Shown here piece by piece: positions 1-8,283 of a stretch of DNA of 52,954 nucleotides. Positions within the stretch are counted from its first letter, which is position 1, and each line of letters starts with the position of its first letter. Both the position numbers and the translations under genes were made by a program. Under the pieces are notes generated by a model. That model saw only the letters and a list, made by a program, of their open reading frames with translations. It was not told where the DNA came from and made no database searches. Source of the stretch: Oscillospiraceae bacterium (GTDB lineage Bacteria; Bacillota; Clostridia; Oscillospirales; Ruminococcaceae); assembly GCA_902362965.1 (NCBI GenBank), contig CABIYQ010000012.1, forward strand, positions 1-52,954, read 5' to 3'.

Positions 1-50
1 CAACTGCTTCTCGCAATTGACTCCGAATTCTGTATTTTTTTCTTCTGCAA
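1..50 (-). CDS. Possible 5' end of the next ICE gene, cut by the window edge
   Basis: Reading leftwards, a GGGAGG ribosome site is followed after 7 bases by a TTG codon and 16 open codons beginning (M)QKKKIQNSESIARSS. The only support is this ribosome site and the position directly after the tspO terminator, in the same direction as the rest of the element. The product cannot be named from so few residues. Confidence 0.3.
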   Translation of the reverse strand, partial: MQKKKIQNSESIARSS

Positions 51-64
51 ATTTTTTCCTCCCA

Positions 65-89
65 TAAAAAAGAGCCGCCGAAGCGACTC
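65..89 (-). terminator. Rho-independent terminator after tspO
   Basis: On the minus strand a 7-bp stem (GAGTCGC with GCGGCTC, one G-U pair) closed by a TTCG tetraloop is followed by a run of seven T. It overlaps the tspO stop codon, so it ends the tspO transcript and partly insulates the next gene. Confidence 0.85.
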
Positions 90-555
90 AATTCAATAAT
101 AATATACCGATATTAAGATACGAAGCAAATACTATCCACAGTAAATAAGGAATATTCAGGTAAGCGGCTGCCGGACGAATTCTGCGGAAAATAATAATCA
201 TTGCAATAATCAACGCCAGCAAAGTCAGAATCACCGCAACGGAAAGTCCGAACATTCTGAATCTGAAAAACACAATGCTCCACATAAAATTCACAAAGAG
301 CTGCGTTCCATAAATAACAAGAGCCTTACATCTTTCTTTGGCATCCGAGGTATAAATCATAAATGCAGAAATTCCCATTAATGCGTACAAAATTGCCCAC
401 ATTACGGGAAACAGCCAGCCCGGAGGCGATAGCGGAGGTTTTATCAGTTCCTTGTAAAATGAAAATGAATTTCCTGCCAGAAGTCCGGATAAGGCGCCGA
501 CCAATTCTGTTGCTACAATAAAAATCAGCAATTCAGTTACATTTTTCTTTTTCAT
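88..555 (-). CDS. tspO: TspO/MBR family membrane protein (translocator protein homologue)
   Basis: A 155-aa protein with about five membrane segments. It shows the family signature FYKELIKPPLSPPGWLFP near residues 33-50, then the W-x-x-L-Y-x-x-M-G segment, and a C-terminal helix with LNIPYLLWIVFASYLN. TspO proteins bind porphyrins and related tetrapyrroles and are linked to oxidative-stress responses; the mammalian homologue is the mitochondrial TSPO. The ATG is preceded by GAGG at good spacing. The gene lies downstream of virB4 in the ICE and has its own terminator. It has no known role in conjugation, so it is probably cargo. The family call is firm; the ligand here is unknown. Confidence 0.9.
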   Translation of the reverse strand: MKKKNVTELLIFIVATELVGALSGLLAGNSFSFYKELIKPPLSPPGWLFPVMWAILYALMGISAFMIYTSDAKERCKALVIYGTQLFVNFMWSIVFFRFRMFGLSVAVILTLLALIIAMIIIFRRIRPAAAYLNIPYLLWIVFASYLNIGILLLN

Positions 556-625
556 GATTTGCCTCGTTTCTTTTCAATAATGGTATATTTTATGCAGTAT
601 TTTTCTGTTTATGATTTACTGTGCT

Positions 626-2452
626 TTATCTTCCGCCCGCCTTTCCAAATAATTTTTCCTTGTAAACCGGCGCATGAACCTCTAACAGATATCGCTCATT
701 TCCGCAGCGATACAAGCAGGAACCGCGCTCCGGATATTTAATCAGCGAGAACTCCGACATCTCCAATTGCAAAGTATCGGTGTACGCCTTTGGCTCGATG
801 TTTCCGGCATTGAACAGGAATTGGTGGGTTGGAATCGCAAACAGCGGTTTGGTAAATTCCCGTACCTCCGGAATCAGGAAGTCGTCCACATTCTGACTGG
901 CGATCACCATCGCCGACTCCTTTTTGCGGACGCGCTTCATGGCGTTGCGGATGTACTCGATTGCGGTGAGATTGGTCAGAAATAAATAGGTTTCGTCAAT
1001 TGCCGCAACGGTATTTCCAACGCCCAGAAGCTGATTGCTCATGTAGGACAAAATATTGAACAGCAGCGTATCTTTTAGCCGCTTGTTGGTATCCATCAGG
1101 CCTTTCACGCCGAAGCACAGAAACTGTGAATCCTTAATATTGGTATGCCCGTTAAAATATTTTGACTCCGCGCCCTTGCACATGGAGTGCAGTCCAAGAC
1201 AGATATTCTGCAAGGTTTCCTCCGTGTACAGATGCTTTTTTTCGTGGTCGAAGATCATAAATTCCTTTTCAATCAGGTCGTACAAATCCTGCATCACCGG
1301 ATAATCCGTCGGTTTCAGCTTGTCAAAATCCGTCAGATCATCGATGTCAAATCGAGCGTACAGCTTCATCAACATAATTTCAATGGTGTCGATTTCGATG
1401 TCGGAAAAGTCCTTGTAGGCGCGGAAAAAATCCTTTAAATAGGAGATATGCTGCGACAGCCTTGTAACTTTCCGAAACGGCTCCGGTGAGGTATCATCCT
1501 TTTCTGCTTCGCCAAAACTTTTCGGTTCCAGTGGATTGATCATATATTCACCGGACATGAAATCCAGATAAGTGCCGCCAAGATTGTTCGTCAGATCAGC
1601 ATATTCCTGTTCTGCGTCCAGAACAATCACGCTCTTTCCGGATTCACGCAGATTCGTCAGCAGAAGCTTCATAAGATAGCTTTTGCCCTGACCGCTGTTG
1701 CCTAAAATCAGCACATTAGCGTTGGTTTTGTCATCACTCCGCTTATCGAAATCCACCAGAATATTCGTGCCAAACTTGTCCCGACCGATGTAAAAGCCTT
1801 TTTCATCGGTCTTGCCGGAATAATTCAGCGGATAGAGATTCGCCACACTGGACGCCGGTAAGACTCGTTCATACAGACTTCCAAACGCATTGTATCCAAA
1901 GGGCAGCGCCGAGATCATGCCCTCTTTCTGTCGCAGAATCAGCCTATCCACCGTGATTTTAGAGCGCGTTAACTCCATGAGTATATCCGATTGTAACTCC
2001 TTTAATTTGTCCTCGTCGGAGGCTTTCAATTCAATAAACACAGCCGTGTGCAGCAGCGGTTCTTTGTTTCGTCTCAGGTCTGCGATCAGCTGCACCACGT
2101 CCTGCAAATTGCTCTCCGCAGCCAGAGATTCCGTCACATCGTTTGTTGTGGACATCAGCTTGTTCCGGCGCGTGGCGTGCTGAATAATCTGCCGCTGCTC
2201 GGCGCTGTCCACAAAGCGGTTGTAAATACGGAGCGTCACAGAATTCCTGTCCGCAAGGTGCGCCAGAATCGCTTGTTCCTCGGTTGTGGTTGACCATTCC
2301 CGAACTGCCCACACGCATTTGTAACTGTTACTGCAAATAAAATGATCCGTAAAAAACCGCACTGTGCTTGGCACAATACGGTCGAAAAATTCCTGAACCC
2401 GGATTTCTTCCGCCTGTTGGGGCGTAAGGATTTTTTGTTTTCTCTTAAACAT
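626..2452 (-). CDS. VirB4/TraE-like conjugation ATPase, ATPase part
   Basis: This is the motor ATPase of the type IV secretion channel. Walker A GNSGQGKS and a Walker B-like AAIDETYLF are visible, as is a VirB4-style C-terminal region. I chose the ATG at 2452, giving 608 aa, because TTGGAGG lies 8 bases upstream; an open frame continues to 2716 but there it only shadows the upstream gene. The start overlaps the upstream gene by 8 bases, which suggests translational coupling. Single-chain VirB4 proteins of this ICE type are usually near 800 aa, so the N-terminal domain seems to be missing and may be the 189-aa protein encoded just upstream. Confidence 0.88.
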   Translation of the reverse strand: MFKRKQKILTPQQAEEIRVQEFFDRIVPSTVRFFTDHFICSNSYKCVWAVREWSTTTEEQAILAHLADRNSVTLRIYNRFVDSAEQRQIIQHATRRNKLMSTTNDVTESLAAESNLQDVVQLIADLRRNKEPLLHTAVFIELKASDEDKLKELQSDILMELTRSKITVDRLILRQKEGMISALPFGYNAFGSLYERVLPASSVANLYPLNYSGKTDEKGFYIGRDKFGTNILVDFDKRSDDKTNANVLILGNSGQGKSYLMKLLLTNLRESGKSVIVLDAEQEYADLTNNLGGTYLDFMSGEYMINPLEPKSFGEAEKDDTSPEPFRKVTRLSQHISYLKDFFRAYKDFSDIEIDTIEIMLMKLYARFDIDDLTDFDKLKPTDYPVMQDLYDLIEKEFMIFDHEKKHLYTEETLQNICLGLHSMCKGAESKYFNGHTNIKDSQFLCFGVKGLMDTNKRLKDTLLFNILSYMSNQLLGVGNTVAAIDETYLFLTNLTAIEYIRNAMKRVRKKESAMVIASQNVDDFLIPEVREFTKPLFAIPTHQFLFNAGNIEPKAYTDTLQLEMSEFSLIKYPERGSCLYRCGNERYLLEVHAPVYKEKLFGKAGGR

Positions 2453-3014
2453 TTTCAATAACCTCCAAGTAATTTTCTCCCTCCACATCGGGGAGTTCTT
2501 CTCCGTGCATGGACGCTTCAAAATAAATTGCCAGCATCCGCTTGACGTCCGCTTTTTCCATGCGACGCACATCAAATCCATGCTCCGAAATCGCTTTGGA
2601 AACACGATTGATCTGCTGAAAAATCTGTTCATCCTTTTTGTCCTTGAAACGAATACAGAACAGAAACTGCCTTGCCGTAGACATCTCCACTTGGATATCA
2701 TCCAGAAACGCCGCATCCTGTTTCAGCAGTTTCCGAATATGCGGATTTTCCTCAGATTTCAAGCGATTCTTGATATGAACCTTGTTGCCATCGAAGCATT
2801 CACAGCTGTCCAGACAAATGATTTCCAGTTCCGGAATCATACTTAACAGCATCATCAGGTGATGAATTTTTACATCGATATTTTCCGCTGACAGCACCGA
2901 AATGTTGGTGGGCAGTACGCTGAAAAAAGCAAGTCCAACTTTGTCCGTCTGCAAGCCGTATTTGCCGAATGTCCGCAGTCCAAATAGGTTCTGCGCTGAT
3001 TTTTTGTTCTTCAT
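2445..3014 (-). CDS. Conjugation protein, probable detached N-terminal domain of VirB4
   Basis: A 189-aa soluble protein between the PrgI-like gene and the VirB4 ATPase, with GGAGG placed well before its ATG. It has no ATPase motif. A mixed alpha/beta pattern, with a segment predicted to form a hydrophobic strand and helix around residues 25-65, resembles the non-motor N-terminal region of VirB4. 189 plus 608 aa gives about 797, the usual size of an intact VirB4, and the two frames overlap by 8 bases. The split-VirB4 reading is inference from length and order; no signature motif proves it. Confidence 0.6.
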   Translation of the reverse strand: MKNKKSAQNLFGLRTFGKYGLQTDKVGLAFFSVLPTNISVLSAENIDVKIHHLMMLLSMIPELEIICLDSCECFDGNKVHIKNRLKSEENPHIRKLLKQDAAFLDDIQVEMSTARQFLFCIRFKDKKDEQIFQQINRVSKAISEHGFDVRRMEKADVKRMLAIYFEASMHGEELPDVEGENYLEVIENV

Positions 3015-3017
3015 GAG

Positions 3018-3278
3018 TTACCTCCAAAAATATGTTTGCTGTGCGGTCACGAAAAACCGGAACGCACAGACAATGTAATCGACTACCGTCGTTTCCTCAA
3101 ACCGAATGCTCAAAAACGCAAACACCGCCGTGATGGCAAAGGGCAGAAACGTCCATAGCTGCGTTAAAATCACCACCGACAAAATCAGTCCGAGGCAGAT
3201 GAGCAGAAAGTCACGGATGCTCCAGAACCACAGTCTGGAGGCAGCTTTTAAATTTTGCGGATAAATATATGTTTTCAT
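3018..3278 (-). CDS. PrgI family conjugation membrane protein
   Basis: An 86-aa protein with two close hydrophobic helices (about residues 20-55), the compact two-helix layout of PrgI proteins, which sit immediately before VirB4 in Gram-positive conjugation operons and play the VirB3 role. AAGGAGTGTTTT precedes the ATG. It lies 11 bases after the VirB6-like gene and 3 bases before the next gene. Length, topology and order all fit; primary sequence is poorly conserved in this family. Confidence 0.8.
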   Translation of the reverse strand: MKTYIYPQNLKAASRLWFWSIRDFLLICLGLILSVVILTQLWTFLPFAITAVFAFLSIRFEETTVVDYIVCAFRFFVTAQQTYFWR

Positions 3279-3289
3279 AAAACACTCCT

Positions 3290-4195
3290 TTACGCCAGCT
3301 TTTTCGCCACAAACTGTCCTGCACGAACAGCCGTATTTACTGTGCTTGTCACACTCATCATGTTTACTCTCACGCTGGTATCCAGCCCGAACTGCTGAGC
3401 AATTCTCGGCACTTCATTCGCCGCAAGCATAATTCCAAGTCCCAGCAGCATATTGGTCTGCCATGTCAGCAGTCCCAGAAACATCAGCGAGGTTTGCAAA
3501 AACGCCGTCAGACATAGGGCAAAAATTTGCTTGCACCAGCCGTTGAAACCGTCTGAAAATCCTCTCGGAATGGAGAACATATACAGACTTCCCACGGCGA
3601 TCTGACACAATAAAATACCTCCTCGTTTGATGTTTGCAAAGAACAATTTCACAACGCAGTACGCAAGCATAATAATGGTCAGCAGCCCTAATAGTCCGGA
3701 ATATCCGCCCATACCTTTCAGCACAATTTCAGCAGTCGCTCCCAGATCGCTGCGGTTTGCCCCGACAAATGAACCTATCAGATCTCCTGAAAATGTGGTC
3801 TGCAAAGTAATGCAGAACTTGTACAATGCCACTGGAATCTTCGTGAACAAACTGACCGCCATGAAGCCTTTCAGCACGTTCAGACAGGTACTCTGAATGT
3901 TTGCCCGTCCGGTCTGGTACTCGATTGCCGTGTCGAACACCGCAACCGCCAATCCTGCGGCAAACAGTGTCCAGCCGAACAGCGAGAATAGCTGCAAAAA
4001 TGCATCCACCCATGCAAGGTCAAAAATATCCGATCCCATGCCGTTTATCATGGCGAAAAACTCCGCGATTGCGCCGTATACCGTGTTAAAAATCCATTCC
4101 AGCATGATATCCCAGACCGCTTCGGAAATCGCTTCGCCGGCGCTTGAAAGCTTGTCGCCGACCCAATCCAGAGCGTCGCCGATCCAGTCAAACAT
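3290..4195 (-). CDS. VirB6/TrbL-like polytopic conjugation membrane protein
   Basis: About 301 aa with an amphipathic N-terminus and five to six hydrophobic segments between residues 50 and 265. This layout matches the VirB6/TrbL-type channel component found before PrgI and VirB4 in Firmicute ICEs. The ATG at 4195 is chosen because GGAG sits 9 bases upstream; an ATG at 4201 or GTG at 4204 is possible but lies almost on that ribosome site. The start overlaps the small Cys-rich gene upstream by 8 bases. The family call rests on topology and gene order. Confidence 0.75.
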   Translation of the reverse strand: MFDWIGDALDWVGDKLSSAGEAISEAVWDIMLEWIFNTVYGAIAEFFAMINGMGSDIFDLAWVDAFLQLFSLFGWTLFAAGLAVAVFDTAIEYQTGRANIQSTCLNVLKGFMAVSLFTKIPVALYKFCITLQTTFSGDLIGSFVGANRSDLGATAEIVLKGMGGYSGLLGLLTIIMLAYCVVKLFFANIKRGGILLCQIAVGSLYMFSIPRGFSDGFNGWCKQIFALCLTAFLQTSLMFLGLLTWQTNMLLGLGIMLAANEVPRIAQQFGLDTSVRVNMMSVTSTVNTAVRAGQFVAKKLA

Positions 4196-4358
4196 CTCCA
4201 TCACTCCATTCTCTCATTTTTTCTTCTGCCGACAATAACCGTTTCAGATTCGCATACTGCCGGTTGGAACGGCAGTAAAAACAGCGGCATTTCCGCTTCA
4301 TTCTGAGGAAATACCGCTTAGTTATACGATATCGGCTGCATTTATTTTCTTTACTCAT
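4188..4358 (-). CDS. Small basic Cys-rich ICE protein, function unknown
   Basis: A 56-aa frame with a clear ribosome site (AAAGGAG, 9 bases before ATG) between the winged-helix gene and the VirB6-like gene. It is very rich in Lys and Arg and carries four Cys: one at residue 7 and three clustered in the KCRCFYCR segment near residues 23-30. That could bind a metal or nucleic acid. It starts 3 bases after the upstream stop codon and overlaps the next gene by 8 bases, so it is built into the operon and probably translated. No family is recognised. Confidence 0.65.
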   Translation of the reverse strand: MSKENKCSRYRITKRYFLRMKRKCRCFYCRSNRQYANLKRLLSAEEKMREWSDGDV

Positions 4359-4361
4359 TAC

Positions 4362-4622
4362 TCACTTCTCCTTTAATTTATACAGCGTGGAGCTTCGTCC
4401 GCCGCTTGTCCGGAAACGCTTTTCACGGGTAATCAATCCGGCGGTTTCCAGATCGTTTAACGCCCGGAATACCGTGGATTTCGACAGATGCAGATCCTCT
4501 GCAATCATTCTGACTGACGGAAAACACTCCTTGTTTTTGTTGGCACGATTGGACAGATACATATAGACTGCCACCGCCCTGTGGGGCAGTCCGTACTCGT
4601 AAATTTCTCTTGAAAAACGCAA
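4362..4622 (-). CDS. Winged helix-turn-helix regulator of the ICE
   Basis: A helix-turn-helix domain occupies the middle of the protein (FPSVRMIAEDLHLSKSTVFRAL, shown by its key residues S-V-R, L-H-L-S and V-F-R-A-L), followed by a wing with SGGRSSTLYKL. Proteins with a start like RFSREIYEYGLPHRAVAVYMYL recur next to virD4 in related elements. I chose the TTG at 4622 (86 aa) because GGGAGG lies 10 bases upstream and it clears the end of virD4; an upstream-extended frame would only shadow virD4. It may regulate the transfer operon or replication; the target is not visible. Confidence 0.75.
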   Translation of the reverse strand: MRFSREIYEYGLPHRAVAVYMYLSNRANKNKECFPSVRMIAEDLHLSKSTVFRALNDLETAGLITREKRFRTSGGRSSTLYKLKEK

Positions 4623-4629
4623 AGCAATA

Positions 4630-6408
4630 TCATCCTCCCGTCCTTGGAATTTTTCTTCTTTTATGAGGTTCTTCCTCAGAATCCTCATCATCTTCCGGAA
4701 TCTCTTTTTTCTGCTGCGGATACTGGATTTCCACCTCACGCATCAGGGCATCCTTGCCTGTGTAGGAAACCGCCCTTGCGCCTTTGTCCTCCAAAATGTA
4801 CGGTTCTTCAAAGGAAATGCCCCACTTAAAATACAGCTTTAAAGGCGAAATCATGGGATGCGCGCCTGTTTTCATGACAATAAATTGTCCCTTGGGCATA
4901 GATTTCAGTTCGTCCACTGTGAGAAGCGGTCTGCCGATCATCTGGAGCGACTGGGACTTATCCTTGCCATGGGACACACTGCCCGACAGAACCGTCTGCT
5001 CTCCCAGCGCTTTGGACAACACTTCCGCACTCTGACTATTTGGCGCAAAACCGCCGAATATGGTCAATTGCGTGTTATCCGTGATTATCTCCTGACCTTC
5101 TTTGCCGTAGTTTTTGTTCAGCTGCGCAAAAGATTGAATGATCGCTACAATGCTGATTCTTCTGGAACGGCTTGCGGAAAACATCGCTTCTGCGCCCTCG
5201 ATTTTTGGAAAAGTTCCAAACTCATCGGCATAGAACATGACACGATTATCCAGTTTACCGCCGTTCTCATCAGCGATGACAAGAATTTCTCTGTACAGCT
5301 GCTGAATAATCAGCGATACCATGAAATATTTTGACTGATCTTCTTCGGGCAACACAATAAAGATTGCCGACTTTTCTCTGCAGAATTTTTCTGCGTCCAG
5401 CGCCGTTCCGAAGCACAGAATCTGCTCCATTTCTGAGTCGATAAAGCTGTTCAGACGTGACAACGCCGTCGACATAACCGACATCATCGCCTGATCCGCA
5501 GAGTACAGCGCAGACCCGGCAAGCCACTTCGCTTTATGCTCATCTGGCAACCGTTCCATCAGGGATTTGAAGCCGCTTTTCTGCTGCACAGTTTTGCCGG
5601 ACTTTTTGGCCTTTTCCGGTTCCAGCAAATCCTGAATCAGTTTGAAAACCGACACAATATGCCGTTCGTTTTTCTCTCCGAACTCCGCCAACAGCAGAAT
5701 CAATGAAGCCAGCAGACCCTCCGCCGCATCGTAGAAAAAAGCGTTTGCGCCGTAAGCCGCCGCATCTCCACCGCCGATGCTGATGATGGTTTTTGCCGTG
5801 ATTTTGGCGTATTTCTCCGCTTTTGCTTTTGCGGAAAGATTGGTTTTGTCGGACAGATAAATGTCCATATATTTATTAACAAGATGCAGGATATTGTTTT
5901 CGTCTGAGCGAGTTGGATTTCTTAAATCCAATACGGAAACGTTGTAGCCGTAGTATTTTTGAGCAATCCTGCCGTAGTTCCGAAAAACATCTCCTTTGCA
6001 GTCTGTATTGAGAAAGCTCATGCCGCTTGCAAGAGCCAGTTCGATATTCGGATACAAGAAGTATGCGGTTTTGCCTATTCCGGCTGCGCCTACCATCAGC
6101 GTGTGTACATCACCCTCGTCCACAAGCGCAACCGTCCGTTTTCCGTGGGTTTTACAGCCGACTATCGTACCTTGAACGGAGGGAAGATTCCTGCCTTGCC
6201 GCCAGTTTTCCACGTCAAAAGGTACTTGGGTATATGTGTGTTTCACCTCCGCTTTTGTGGCAAATCTGGCAACGCCGTGCTGGCCCTGTCCCACAGTTTT
6301 CCGCTTGATTCCATTGAGCGAATAATTATTGGAGCAGTATGCCAGTATCATAAGTAAAAGAAAAATGACCGACATCGCAATGATGCCGATCAGCTGGGTT
6401 TGTGTCAT
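4630..6408 (-). CDS. VirD4/TraG type IV coupling protein
   Basis: A 592-aa protein that brings the relaxase-DNA complex to the secretion channel. It has an N-terminal membrane helix (residues 8-25), Walker A GAAGIGKT near residue 108, Walker B-type VMFYADEFG near residue 390, and the conserved QSFAQL segment of TraG/VirD4 proteins. The C-terminal tail is highly charged (EDDEDSEEE, then KRRK). GGAGGG sits 6 bases before the ATG. Length and motifs are complete. Confidence 0.93.
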   Translation of the reverse strand: MTQTQLIGIIAMSVIFLLLMILAYCSNNYSLNGIKRKTVGQGQHGVARFATKAEVKHTYTQVPFDVENWRQGRNLPSVQGTIVGCKTHGKRTVALVDEGDVHTLMVGAAGIGKTAYFLYPNIELALASGMSFLNTDCKGDVFRNYGRIAQKYYGYNVSVLDLRNPTRSDENNILHLVNKYMDIYLSDKTNLSAKAKAEKYAKITAKTIISIGGGDAAAYGANAFFYDAAEGLLASLILLLAEFGEKNERHIVSVFKLIQDLLEPEKAKKSGKTVQQKSGFKSLMERLPDEHKAKWLAGSALYSADQAMMSVMSTALSRLNSFIDSEMEQILCFGTALDAEKFCREKSAIFIVLPEEDQSKYFMVSLIIQQLYREILVIADENGGKLDNRVMFYADEFGTFPKIEGAEAMFSASRSRRISIVAIIQSFAQLNKNYGKEGQEIITDNTQLTIFGGFAPNSQSAEVLSKALGEQTVLSGSVSHGKDKSQSLQMIGRPLLTVDELKSMPKGQFIVMKTGAHPMISPLKLYFKWGISFEEPYILEDKGARAVSYTGKDALMREVEIQYPQQKKEIPEDDEDSEEEPHKRRKIPRTGG

Positions 6409-6423
6409 TTTTCACCCTCCATA

Positions 6424-6452
6424 TTGAATTTTATCCCTGTCTGTGATATACT
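6424..6452 (+). promoter_or_regulatory. Promoter of the MIF-like gene
   Basis: TTGAAT and TATACT are separated by 17 bases, with a TG one base before the -10 box (extended -10). Transcription would begin about 20 bases before the ribosome site of the MIF-like gene. It points against the surrounding ICE operon. Confidence 0.75.
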
Positions 6453-6481
6453 GAATATATCAAATTACAGGAGGTATTACT

Positions 6482-6823
6482 ATGCCGTTTATTAATGTAA
6501 AGACTAACGCCGCAGTCCCTGATGAAAAGGAAACTGCAATCAAATCCGCTTTGGGACAGGCAATCACTGCGATCCCAGGAAAATCCGAAAGCTGGCTCAT
6601 GGTAGGCATTGAACCTGAACACATTCTTTACTTCAAAGGAGACAACGCTCCTGCCGCTATGGTTGAGGTAAGCGTTTTCGGTCATGCCGATTCTTCAGCC
6701 TATGAAAAACTAACAGACAGCGTCTGCACAATTTTAAATAAACAGCTTTCAATCGACCCGTCCAGAATATATGTCAAATACTCCGAAACCCCGAATTGGG
6801 GATGGAACGGCTCAAATTTCTGA
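6482..6823 (+). CDS. MIF/phenylpyruvate tautomerase family protein
   Basis: A 113-aa protein of macrophage migration inhibitory factor size. The catalytic Pro follows the initiator Met (MPFINVKTN), Lys33 fits the conserved active-site Lys, IYVKYSE matches the active-site strand, and the C-terminus GWNGSNF matches the GWNNSTF end of animal MIF. The CALC redox motif of mammalian MIF is absent. AGGAGG precedes the ATG. The gene alone runs on the plus strand inside the conjugation operon, with its own promoter, and its stop codon abuts the stop of the convergent primase gene. It is probably cargo. Tautomerase function is expected; the physiological substrate is unknown. Confidence 0.92.
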   Translation: MPFINVKTNAAVPDEKETAIKSALGQAITAIPGKSESWLMVGIEPEHILYFKGDNAPAAMVEVSVFGHADSSAYEKLTDSVCTILNKQLSIDPSRIYVKYSETPNWGWNGSNF

Positions 6824-8233
6824 TTATCCGTAATCCAAACGGAGCGCCTCAGATGGTTCATCCAACTGAGGCGTTTCCTCCTGCGCCAACTGCGGTGCAG
6901 ACAATTGCTGTTCCACCTCACATTTCACAGCGCAGTCCGCAAGCTGATACAGCTGCTTTGCCGTATGAATAATCTGTTCCTTTGTACGTGACTGCGTATG
7001 CCGCAAATCACGCATTACAGACTGATAAGCGGATTTTAAATCGTCCTGTTTTGCACACAGTTTTCCCTTATCCGTATACGCTCTGTACTCGTCCGACAGC
7101 TTTGATTTCAGCTTTTCAAACATCACATTTTCAGAGCTTCTGCCAATAAAAAATGCAGAAGCGGCTAATGAATATTCCGCCAGATACATGTATTGTCCAT
7201 TTCTGAATGTTTTCGAAAGTCTGTCTATTAATCGGTCGGGATTGCATTTAAAATGCTGTAAATCCGAAACAGTTTCATAATACATTTCTTTTCTTTTGTG
7301 AGGAACAGACGGCAGAAAGTCTGCGCCGTTAAGCTGTTTTAAATCTTCATTCCAATCTTTATTAGTGGGCAGAATCCGCTTAATATCGGCATATCCGCTT
7401 TCTTTCAAAATGTCACTAAGCCTGTCCGCAGCGTCGATTCCGCCCACATCATTGTCGGTGCAGATTACAATTTCAGACAGATTTGAATGTCCTTTTAATG
7501 CTGTTAAAACAGCGTTTTCATACACGCCGTTCATGGCAATGTAGCTGTGCTTCTGCCAGCTTTCAGGATGCAATGTCAGGTAACTAAGCATATCAATCGG
7601 AGCTTCAAACACAAACAGCTTTTCCGACTCGCCAAAGTGAGCAAAGCTGTACTTTGTATCCGAACCCTCGCATGTGATGCGGAACGGTTTCCCGAAAGAA
7701 TTTGTCGACCGCTTATGCGCCTGACGGGGAACGCCGTTTTCATCCACGCCCACAAACACTGCGTTGTGGTGTTTCGCATCCTCGTAAATCAGCCGCTTTT
7801 TCGCAAAATGCGTGATGATTTCCGGCGAAATAAAACGCTGTTTGATGAGGTAGGCATATACTCTGTGCATGTCCGAATTCGCTTTTGGCAAACGGAATTC
7901 CTTTGACTTTTTATCCGGCACAGCCGCTTTCGGCGGACTGTGGGCAATCGGGGTAACGCTTCTTCCCAGCAGCTCGTTCATTGCGGTCTGAAAATCCATG
8001 CCGTAAAAATACCGCATGAATTGGATTGCACCGCCTCCAACCTGATTCTTGTGATCAAACCATGTCGAGCCACGGAGCGTTATGCTGTCGTGTTTACCGC
8101 TGCCGTCATGATAAATCAGTTTGTACTCCCGTCCGGCTTTCTCTAATTTCTCGCCTCTCATGCGGAGAAATTCAGCCAGATCTACGCCGTTTGCAAGCCG
8201 CTTTTCTTCCTCTGTGTATGGAATGTAGGGCAA
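6824..8233 (-). CDS. DUF3991/Toprim domain primase-like protein
   Basis: A 469-aa protein. Residues about 1-115 match the DUF3991 region that precedes Toprim domains in ICE primases (WFDHKNQVGGGAIQFM). The Toprim core follows near residues 205-290, with the catalytic Glu in FVFEAPID and the acidic pair in CTDNDVGG. The C-terminal third is helical and charged. Such proteins are thought to prime or process the transferred strand. The start is TTG, with GGAGG 8 bases upstream. It follows the VirB2-like gene and ends against the convergent MIF-like gene. Confidence 0.85.
   Translation of the reverse strand: MPYIPYTEEEKRLANGVDLAEFLRMRGEKLEKAGREYKLIYHDGSGKHDSITLRGSTWFDHKNQVGGGAIQFMRYFYGMDFQTAMNELLGRSVTPIAHSPPKAAVPDKKSKEFRLPKANSDMHRVYAYLIKQRFISPEIITHFAKKRLIYEDAKHHNAVFVGVDENGVPRQAHKRSTNSFGKPFRITCEGSDTKYSFAHFGESEKLFVFEAPIDMLSYLTLHPESWQKHSYIAMNGVYENAVLTALKGHSNLSEIVICTDNDVGGIDAADRLSDILKESGYADIKRILPTNKDWNEDLKQLNGADFLPSVPHKRKEMYYETVSDLQHFKCNPDRLIDRLSKTFRNGQYMYLAEYSLAASAFFIGRSSENVMFEKLKSKLSDEYRAYTDKGKLCAKQDDLKSAYQSVMRDLRHTQSRTKEQIIHTAKQLYQLADCAVKCEVEQQLSAPQLAQEETPQLDEPSEALRLDYG
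6845..6873 (+). terminator. Possible terminator of the MIF-like gene, inside the primase 3' end
   Basis: A 12-position stem (CGCCTCAG...CTGAGGCG at its base, one A-A mismatch, loop TTCAT) starts 21 bases after the MIF-like stop codon and is followed by TTTCC. The T tract is short, so efficiency is doubtful. The bases also encode the C-terminus of the primase on the other strand. Confidence 0.45.
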
Positions 8234-8283
8234 CCGAAAAACCTCCTGTCACACGAAATATTTTTTCTTTTCAAAAGTGCGGA

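Noticed and set aside
2453..2716. N-terminal extension of the VirB4 frame
   Set aside because: These codons only shadow the 189-aa gene in another frame; a strong ribosome site supports the start at 2452.
4623..4739. N-terminal extension of the winged-helix protein
   Set aside because: It overlaps the end of virD4, is an Arg/Lys-rich shadow, and the TTG at 4622 has a proper ribosome site.
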